Assembly (NCBI GenBank): GCA_020851785.1
Contig: JADZCC010000079.1
Coordinates: 30,082 to 94,081, forward strand
Length of the DNA: 64,000 bases
DNA from: Anaerolineales bacterium
Lineage (GTDB): Bacteria; Chloroflexota; Anaerolineae; Anaerolineales; Villigracilaceae
Direction: 5' to 3'
Below the pieces are notes generated by a model. The model had not been told where the DNA came from, did not search any database, and worked only from the letters and a program-made list of their open reading frames with translations. Below, in pieces: positions 58,498-64,000 of the stretch (position 1 is the stretch's first letter; the number at the start of each line of letters is the position of its first letter). The position numbers and the translations under genes were made by a program.

Positions 58498-59301
58498 ATG
58501 CGCATCTACAAATATTGGTCGGCTGAAAAATCACAAATTGAAATTCAAGGCGAGATGAAACCGCTCACCACCTATGGCGGGTCCAACGCTTCGCTGGACG
58601 AAGCCGCCGCCAAAGCCCGCGAAAAGATGGAAAAGGTCAAGCGCCAGATTCGCGGCGAACGCAACCTTTTTGAAGATTACGAATCCGAAATCCGTGAGGA
58701 GATTTTGCAAGCGCTGGACGAGCGCACGATCGTCACGCGCAACCGCTACGGCGCACAAGTGCTCAACGCCGAAACCTTGATGTTTCTGGATATTGACAAG
58801 CCCAAACCTGCCGGGTTTGCCGGACTCTTCAAAAAAAGTTCCGCGGGGAGCGCTAAAGATCAAATTTACGAGATGACGCGCAAACTGGCCGCAACGAAAT
58901 ATCCAACGCTGACCTTCCGCATTTACGAAACCTTTCAGGGCGCGCGCGTGATTGTGCTGGGCAAAGACTTTAATCCGCGCGACCGGGCCACGCTGGAGAT
59001 GCTGAACGAGTTTAATTGCGATACGCTCTATACGCTCTTATGTCAAAAGCAAGCCTGCTTTCGCGCGCGCCTCACGCCCAAGCCTTATCGAATCAACCTA
59101 AAAGCATATAAAGTGAATTATCCGCGAGACAACTCCGATGCGGCCTTTGCGGCCTGGTTGCAAAGCTACGAGCAAGCCAGCCGCAACTATAGCGTTTGCC
59201 GCTTTGTGGAGCAAATTGGTTCAAGCGGGCTGAGTTTGCCGGAAGCCGTACGCCTGCACGATGAAATTACCGGCGCCATGCAAAAGGCGCCGCTGGCTTA
59301 A
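58498..59301 (+). CDS. Conserved protein of unknown function
   Basis: A 267-residue soluble protein. A helical N-terminal part (residues 30-80, charged) is followed by an alpha/beta region with RYGAQVLNAETLMFLDID and a conserved FRIYETFQGARVIV. The NRYGAQV-to-LDID stretch recalls nucleotidyl- or primase-like folds, but I cannot assign it. AAAGGAG precedes ATG. It follows the SDR gene by 24 bp. Confidence 0.7.
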   Translation: MRIYKYWSAEKSQIEIQGEMKPLTTYGGSNASLDEAAAKAREKMEKVKRQIRGERNLFEDYESEIREEILQALDERTIVTRNRYGAQVLNAETLMFLDIDKPKPAGFAGLFKKSSAGSAKDQIYEMTRKLAATKYPTLTFRIYETFQGARVIVLGKDFNPRDRATLEMLNEFNCDTLYTLLCQKQACFRARLTPKPYRINLKAYKVNYPRDNSDAAFAAWLQSYEQASRNYSVCRFVEQIGSSGLSLPEAVRLHDEITGAMQKAPLA

Positions 59302-59304
59302 ATA

Positions 59305-59342
59305 AAAAACGCCAGTCGCTTAAATCAGCGACTGGCGTTTTT
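59305..59342. terminator. Bidirectional terminator
   Basis: AAACGCCAGTCGC (59307-59319), 8-nt loop, GCGACTGGCGTTT (59328-59340), T run after. Between the unknown protein gene and the convergent nucleoside kinase gene. Confidence 0.9.
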
Positions 59343-59344
59343 GT

Positions 59345-61039
59345 TTATCCTCTCCAGATCTTGAAATCTTTCAAACTGGAAGCGCCCAAAAATTCGCGGG
59401 CGATGGAATTTGCAGGAACCAGGTTGGCGTCCAACGGCAGGAACCATTCAAGGAAGGCCAGCAATCTACGGGCTTCGATAAATTCGGGAGCGTTGTATGG
59501 AACCTGTCGTAAGAGCGGGTCGGCCAGCGGCTTCAGCGCGGCCAACTCAAAGGCCAGCGCGGAATTAAACATCACGTTGGCATTCTCTTGAAACGGAAAA
59601 ATATGGCGCTTCTCGCCGCGCCGCACCGATTCCCAATTGGCCAGCGTTTGCATGGCGGAATAGCCGCGTTCGCGGGCGTCGCGCACAATCCGGCGGATGA
59701 GTCTGGTGTCGGTGGTGGAGACGCGGTTCTGGCGGTCCAGGTTTAACTGTGTCAGGGCGGAGACATAAATCCGAAAGGCCGAATCCGCCCACCGCGCGGG
59801 AATGAGGCGTGGGTTCATCCCGTGAATGCCTTCAAGGATGATCGGCTGTCCTTTTTTCAATTGGACGAGATCGCCCGCTTCGCTCCGGCCCGCCCGAAAG
59901 TTGTACTTGGGCAATTGAACTTTTTCGCCGCCGATTAATTTTTCCAAATCTTTGGCCAGGCGTTTTAAATTAAGCGCTTCTATGGTTTCAAAATCAAAGC
60001 GTCCGTTCTCGTCGCGCGGCGTGTCGTCGCGATCTACAAAATAATTATCCAACTCCAGCGGGTAGGGCGAAATGCCGCGCGCCAGCAACTGCACGGCCAA
60101 ACGCCGCGAGGTGGTGGTCTTGCCGGAAGAAGACGGCCCGGCAATTAAAATGATCTTTGAACTTTGATCTTCGATTTGTTGCGCGAGTTGGGAGATATGC
60201 CCCTCGTGCAAAGCTTCGGAAACCAGGACCACTTCATCTGCGCGCCCGGCTTGAATGGCGTCGTTGAGCGCGCCGACGTTATCAATGTTCAGCGCTTCCA
60301 GCCAGTCGCCATATTGGCGAAAGGTCTTTAGCAATTTGGGATAATTGCCCATCGGCTCCAGCGTGGTTGGCGCATGGCGGCGCGGAAATTGAATGAGAAA
60401 ACCGCCGTTGATCAATTTCAACTCGAACCATTTGAGATAGCCAGTCGAGGGAACCATGTAGCCGTGCATGTAATTCATTTTTTCGCCAACGCTGTACATG
60501 GTGAGATAATCTTTGCGGCGATGCGCGAGCAGGCGCAATTTATCGTCGTAGCCCTGTTTTTTGAAATAGGACATCGCCTGTTTGATGGGGACTTCCCGGC
60601 GTTTGAAAGGCAGGTTTTGCCGAACAACTTGCTTAAGCGCGGCTTTCAACGCATTCAGTTCCTTGCGGTTGATCGGGTTGCGGCCCAACACCTCGCAATA
60701 AAACCCGCCGGACGAAACCGAATGGTCAATGTGGAGTTTGGCTTTGGGAAATAGTTCCGAAAAGACGAGGTCCAACAAAAAGGCCAGCGAACGGCGATAA
60801 ATGCGCGCGCCATCGGCGGAACGCATGGTCACCGGCTCACACTGCGCTTCCATCGTGATTGGATAGGTCAGCTCGTGAATTTCGTTGTTGATGATCGCGG
60901 CGACAATCGGGTCTGGAAAATCTTTTTGAACAGGTTTGAGGAAATCTTCAATGCGCGTGCCGCGCGGCGCGGAAAGAATCTGCCCGGTGGGGAGATAAAT
61001 TTCCACGTCTTTGGTGGGTTGGTCAATTTGAACGGACAT
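59345..61039 (-). CDS. Nucleoside kinase with ThrRS-like N-terminal domains
   Basis: A 564-residue fusion: a TGS-like domain (10-70), a ThrRS SAD-like domain with IDHSVSSGGFYCEV (75-220) and a uridine-kinase P-loop domain with IAGPSSSGKTTTSRR (about 290-500). Known as a family of nucleoside or uridine kinases in Chloroflexota, Thermotogae and Firmicutes. The SAD-like region may bind nucleotides or RNA. It is convergent with the upstream gene and followed by panE upstream on the same strand. Confidence 0.87.
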   Translation of the reverse strand: MSVQIDQPTKDVEIYLPTGQILSAPRGTRIEDFLKPVQKDFPDPIVAAIINNEIHELTYPITMEAQCEPVTMRSADGARIYRRSLAFLLDLVFSELFPKAKLHIDHSVSSGGFYCEVLGRNPINRKELNALKAALKQVVRQNLPFKRREVPIKQAMSYFKKQGYDDKLRLLAHRRKDYLTMYSVGEKMNYMHGYMVPSTGYLKWFELKLINGGFLIQFPRRHAPTTLEPMGNYPKLLKTFRQYGDWLEALNIDNVGALNDAIQAGRADEVVLVSEALHEGHISQLAQQIEDQSSKIILIAGPSSSGKTTTSRRLAVQLLARGISPYPLELDNYFVDRDDTPRDENGRFDFETIEALNLKRLAKDLEKLIGGEKVQLPKYNFRAGRSEAGDLVQLKKGQPIILEGIHGMNPRLIPARWADSAFRIYVSALTQLNLDRQNRVSTTDTRLIRRIVRDARERGYSAMQTLANWESVRRGEKRHIFPFQENANVMFNSALAFELAALKPLADPLLRQVPYNAPEFIEARRLLAFLEWFLPLDANLVPANSIAREFLGASSLKDFKIWRG

Positions 61040-61071
61040 GGTTTTCTTCTTTTTAGCTGGGATATGGCGCG

Positions 61072-62148
61072 TCAGCCAATTTGGGCCAGAAGTTTTTCGG
61101 GCTGTTTGGCGTACGCGTCGAGCGGGATGACCTGATTGGTTAAATCCAGCAGGGTATTGGTCAAAGCTCGGTTGACGGGCGTGGGCACGCCCAGTTTTTG
61201 GCCTGCGCGGGCCACTGCTCCATTTAAATATTCCACTTCGCTTTTGCCGCGCCCGGAATGCAGATCAATGTGAAAGGACGGCATTTTATTGCCGCGCTTA
61301 CCGCCCGCCACACGCGCCACCACGGGTTGCGAAAGCCACAACGGCAAATGTGTGGCAAAGGCCAAAGCCCGCACCGGCACGTTGGGTAAATCCACGACTT
61401 CAAGGTTTTGAGCCTGCATCACGGCCAGACATTCGCGGAGCATTTCGATTTCCAGTTTGTATAACTTTTTATCCGCTAAAACCTGTTTGGGCGCTAAATC
61501 CAAAATTGCGGAACTGGCGTTGGAAACCAAATTAGTAAACATCTTCGACCATTTCATGCTTTCTGCATGGGGATATAAACGGCATTTCAGAAAAGCACGG
61601 TTGAAGGCTTCGACGATTTTTTCAGAGAGCGGATGCCCGGCCGCAACGCCGACGCCGCTCAACTTTTCGAGGACCACGTCGCCCACGCCTCTTCTTTTGA
61701 CCGAAGTGGTGACGGTGCCATAGATCACTTTATCCGGCCCAAGAACTGCGGCAATGAGCGGTTCGTTATCCACGCCGTTGGAGAGGCACAAGATGGGCGG
61801 CATTTTCTCCGCAAAGGGTTGGATGGACTCCAGCAAGGCCGGCACGTCATACGACTTCAAGGCCGCCAGCGCCACGTCAAAGGGGCCAAATTTTAAGGCC
61901 GCTTCGAGCGAAGATTCAAACGTAAAGGCGCGCGGTTCAATCACGAAGGCTTCTGGCGTGTTGCGGCTTTCGTCCAGCGTTAAATCCAAGCGCAAGCCGC
62001 GCGTTTTTAATTCTTCAATGTTTTTTTCGCGTTCCACAAACGTAACGGAGTGCCCAGCCAAAATCAGCGAGCCGCCGAGATAGGCGCCAATGGCGCCCGC
62101 GCCAAAGATCAGAAATTTTAAGGGGGGCTGTACAGTCGGTTGCGCCAA
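61072..62148 (-). CDS. panE: 2-dehydropantoate 2-reductase (ApbA/PanE family)
   Basis: A 358-residue PanE: FGAGAIGAYLGGSLIL (NADPH binding), SNGVDNEPLI, WSKMFTNLVSNASSA with the conserved Lys and the long C-terminal helix bundle. It reduces ketopantoate to pantoate in CoA synthesis, linked with coaD. The family also contains unrelated reductases, so the substrate is inferred. Confidence 0.85.
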   Translation of the reverse strand: MAQPTVQPPLKFLIFGAGAIGAYLGGSLILAGHSVTFVEREKNIEELKTRGLRLDLTLDESRNTPEAFVIEPRAFTFESSLEAALKFGPFDVALAALKSYDVPALLESIQPFAEKMPPILCLSNGVDNEPLIAAVLGPDKVIYGTVTTSVKRRGVGDVVLEKLSGVGVAAGHPLSEKIVEAFNRAFLKCRLYPHAESMKWSKMFTNLVSNASSAILDLAPKQVLADKKLYKLEIEMLRECLAVMQAQNLEVVDLPNVPVRALAFATHLPLWLSQPVVARVAGGKRGNKMPSFHIDLHSGRGKSEVEYLNGAVARAGQKLGVPTPVNRALTNTLLDLTNQVIPLDAYAKQPEKLLAQIG

Positions 62149-62159
62149 GTCTGCTCCAG

Positions 62160-62801
62160 TTATGCGAGGTCGTTCCAGTGGGCGTGATCGTTCAAGCGCT
62201 CAATGGCCCAGCGGTGTTGGTGTGAAAAATAAATTAATTGGGCGAACGCGGCGTTATTAAAGCGGAAGCGGGTTCCGGCGTTGTTGGCTTGCGGCGCCAC
62301 CCCAACCACGGCGTGCATCACCTGATTGAGCAAACCGCCATGCGACACAATCAGGTACTTTGCCGGTTCGCGTTTTAATAAATTATGCAAAGCCTGCCCG
62401 GCCCGCAGGAACAATTCCCAATCCCCTTCTCCATCCACGCCCACCGCATCGTAGGGCGTGGTGAAAGCCGGTTGTTGAAAGTTCTGGCGGACTTCGTGGG
62501 CGGTTAAGCCGGAAAATTCGCCGTTATTCCTTTCCATCCACAGCGGCTCCAGTTCAACTTCCAGATTCAAAGCGGAAGCGACGATTTCGGCGGTGTCTTT
62601 GGCGCGCGCCAACGGGCTGGCAATCACATGGTCAAACTGCGCCTTTTCGTTTTTCCAGCGTTCGGCTAAGGCGCGGGCCTGGGCGCGGCCTTTCTCCGTC
62701 AGCGGGTATTCGGCCTGGCCCTGCCAGCGCGATTCCAGGTTCCCGACCGATTCGCCGTGTCGCAGAAACGTAATATAAAACGGGTGGGCGTAACTATTCA
62801 T
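62160..62801 (-). CDS. Histidine phosphatase family protein
   Basis: A 213-residue phosphoglycerate-mutase-like phosphatase: FLRHGESVGN with the catalytic His, ASPLARAKDTAEI, and VSHGGLLNQVM with the second His. Likely hydrolyses a phosphomonoester. The gene overlaps the GT2 gene end by 8 bp and lies 11 bp from panE, so the three share a transcript. Confidence 0.92.
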   Translation of the reverse strand: MNSYAHPFYITFLRHGESVGNLESRWQGQAEYPLTEKGRAQARALAERWKNEKAQFDHVIASPLARAKDTAEIVASALNLEVELEPLWMERNNGEFSGLTAHEVRQNFQQPAFTTPYDAVGVDGEGDWELFLRAGQALHNLLKREPAKYLIVSHGGLLNQVMHAVVGVAPQANNAGTRFRFNNAAFAQLIYFSHQHRWAIERLNDHAHWNDLA

Positions 62802-63741
62802 CGGCCCGCTCCTGACGAATCAAATAAACCGGCCGGCGCTTCACTTCTTGAAAGATGTAGCCGATATAAACGCCGATAAAGCCCAACAGAATCATGATTG
62901 TGCCGCTGGCGATTAAGATGATGGCCATTAACGAACTCCAACCCGGCACAATCCGGTCAAACTGGCCGGTAAGCCATAAATTGGAAACGTAGATCACCTG
63001 CACGCAAGCCAGGATGAAAAACAAAAGCCCGGCGCTTAAGCCAATATAGAGCGGGGTTAAAGAAAAGGAAAAGATGGCGTCGGACGCCAGGCGGAACATC
63101 TTCCCCAGCGAATATTTAGAACGGCCCGCAATGCGTTTGGTCTCTTGATAGGGAAGGATGACCGTCTTATAGCCCATCCACGAAACCATGCCGCGTAAAA
63201 AGCGATGATATTCCGGCATGGATTTTAGGCCCTCCACCGCCTGCCGCGACATGGCGCGAAAATCTGCCGCGCCGGGCAAAACGGTCATCCCACTGACCAG
63301 ATTCAAGAGGCGATAAAAAATCTGTGAAGTTAAGTTTTTGAAGAAGGAGGGCGCGCTGGCTTCGGCGCGTTGGCCTTGCACAATATCAAAGCCCTGCGTC
63401 ACAAGGTCAATCATCTGCGGAATGAGTTCCGGCGGGTGTTGGCCATCACCATCCAGCGAAATGACCACGTCTGCGCTGGAATAATCCAACCCGGCGCTAA
63501 GGGCCGCCTGATGCCCAAAGTTGCGGCTAAGTTGCAGGAGCGTCACACGCGGATCTTTATGGGCCAACGCGCTCAGCGTCTCCGCCGTCCCATCGTTTGA
63601 GCCGTCATCCACATAAATAAAGCGCAATTGATATGGCAGAGCGTCCAACGCGTTGCAAATTTTCTGATGCGCGCGTTCCACCACGCCCGCTTCATTGAAG
63701 ATGGGGATGACAAGGTCAACTGTTGTTTGGTGAGCAGACAT
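62794..63741 (-). CDS. GT2 glycosyltransferase with two C-terminal membrane helices
   Basis: A 315-residue GT2 of the dolichol-phosphate-mannose/GtrB type: VIPIFNEAGVVER, YVDDGSNDGT and SLDGDGQHPPELIP, with the acidic DxD, then two helices (about 235-300). It probably loads a sugar onto undecaprenyl phosphate, which the GT-C enzymes use as donor. TAGAAT lies 7 nt before the ATG. Confidence 0.93.
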   Translation of the reverse strand: MSAHQTTVDLVIPIFNEAGVVERAHQKICNALDALPYQLRFIYVDDGSNDGTAETLSALAHKDPRVTLLQLSRNFGHQAALSAGLDYSSADVVISLDGDGQHPPELIPQMIDLVTQGFDIVQGQRAEASAPSFFKNLTSQIFYRLLNLVSGMTVLPGAADFRAMSRQAVEGLKSMPEYHRFLRGMVSWMGYKTVILPYQETKRIAGRSKYSLGKMFRLASDAIFSFSLTPLYIGLSAGLLFFILACVQVIYVSNLWLTGQFDRIVPGWSSLMAIILIASGTIMILLGFIGVYIGYIFQEVKRRPVYLIRQERADE

Positions 63742-63794
63742 TCGAAAGATTCTACCACGCAGGGAAAAGTCTCAAACTTTGGGTCGCTTTTCCC

Positions 63795-64000
63795 TTAAGT
63801 TTCTTCGTCTAAAAGCTTTAAGAGATATTGCCCATAGTGATTATGTTGCAAGCTCAACCCCAGGGACTGCAATTGCGTTCCAGTAATCAACCCCATGCGA
63901 TAGGCCACCTCTTCAGGACAGCCGATCATTAATCCCTGACGCTCCTCCACCGCTTGCACAAAGTTGGAAGCATGTAATAAATTTTCATGCGTTCCGGCAT
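63795..64000 (-). CDS. rfbA: C-terminal end of glucose-1-phosphate thymidylyltransferase
   Basis: The last 67 residues are visible: AGTHENLLHASNFV, VEERQGLMIGCPEEVAYR and YGQYLLKLLDEET. This matches the C-terminus of RfbA/RmlA, which makes dTDP-glucose. The rest is beyond the window. It is the gene upstream of the GT2 gene on the same strand. Confidence 0.93.
   Translation of the reverse strand, partial: AGTHENLLHASNFVQAVEERQGLMIGCPEEVAYRMGLITGTQLQSLGLSLQHNHYGQYLLKLLDEET

Overview
The window looks like a chromosomal contig of a member of Chloroflexota, probably class Anaerolineae. The evidence is indirect: several gene families common in that class (SH3b proteins with Thr/Pro linkers, GAF-rich histidine kinases with large membrane domains, DegV/DAK2 proteins, a RecG with a long Pro/Ala-rich N-terminal extension), a moderate-to-high GC content, and many start codons placed 6-8 nt after a -10 hexamer with no ribosome binding site. 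No 16S rRNA gene is present, so the assignment is an inference.

Layout. 1-3.3 kb is accessory: the start of an unidentified gene, an AbiEii-like nucleotidyltransferase with a small partner, an RHS remnant, and a membrane protein plus lytic transglycosylase behind a promoter carrying two identical operator-like boxes. 3.3-9.2 kb holds an OmpR-type two-component pair split by a terminator, a phosphoglycosyl transferase, CorA, an SMP-30 protein, a coiled-coil protein and a BrnT toxin-antitoxin pair. 9.3-20.1 kb is a housekeeping block (coaD, recG, degV, DAK2, asp23, rpmB, rpe, Ser/Thr kinase) that resembles the Bacillus prkC-rpe-rpmB-yloU-yloV-recG neighbourhood, with a PadR/HAAS module and a CPBP protease inserted. 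20.2-25.8 kb contains a lipid kinase, an SH3b protein, a DUF971 protein, two TerC proteins (one behind a yybP-ykoY manganese riboswitch) and a large membrane protein.

25.8-26.9 kb is a repeat and pilin region: a palindromic MITE-like element, a dispersed repeat and three tandem 48-residue Flp-type pilin genes, two of which encode identical proteins. 27-32.9 kb carries hutI, a diguanylate cyclase, arginase, an inositol monophosphatase, a polysaccharide deacetylase, three tRNA genes and surE. 32.9-35.9 kb is a Fur-family regulator with an ECF-type Ni/Co transporter (CbiM-PDGLE, CbiQ, CbiO). 36-45 kb holds a lipoprotein, a FIST protein paired with a 1337-residue PDZ/4xGAF histidine kinase, a phosphohexomutase and a DUF389-like/SH3b fusion. 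45-64 kb has two GT-C membrane enzymes, a PIG-L deacetylase, PilZ, an epimerase, MPG, fabI, a second copy of the MITE-like element, a sortase remnant, bactofilin, a proline-tRNA-synthetase-like protein without a catalytic core, sugar aminotransferase, DUF92, SDR, nucleoside kinase, panE, a phosphatase, GT2 and the end of rfbA.

Themes. Envelope glycan assembly recurs (phosphoglycosyl transferase, GT-C proteins, epimerase, DegT aminotransferase, GT2, rfbA). Fatty-acid handling is represented by a possible FakA/FakB pair (DAK2, DegV) and FabI. Metal homeostasis is represented by TerC with its riboswitch, CorA and the Fur/Cbi operon. The most novel-looking items are the ProRS-like protein at 53.3-54.5 kb, the triple pilin array with its shared promoter and palindrome, the MITE-like pair, and the dual-operator promoter at 1.6 kb.
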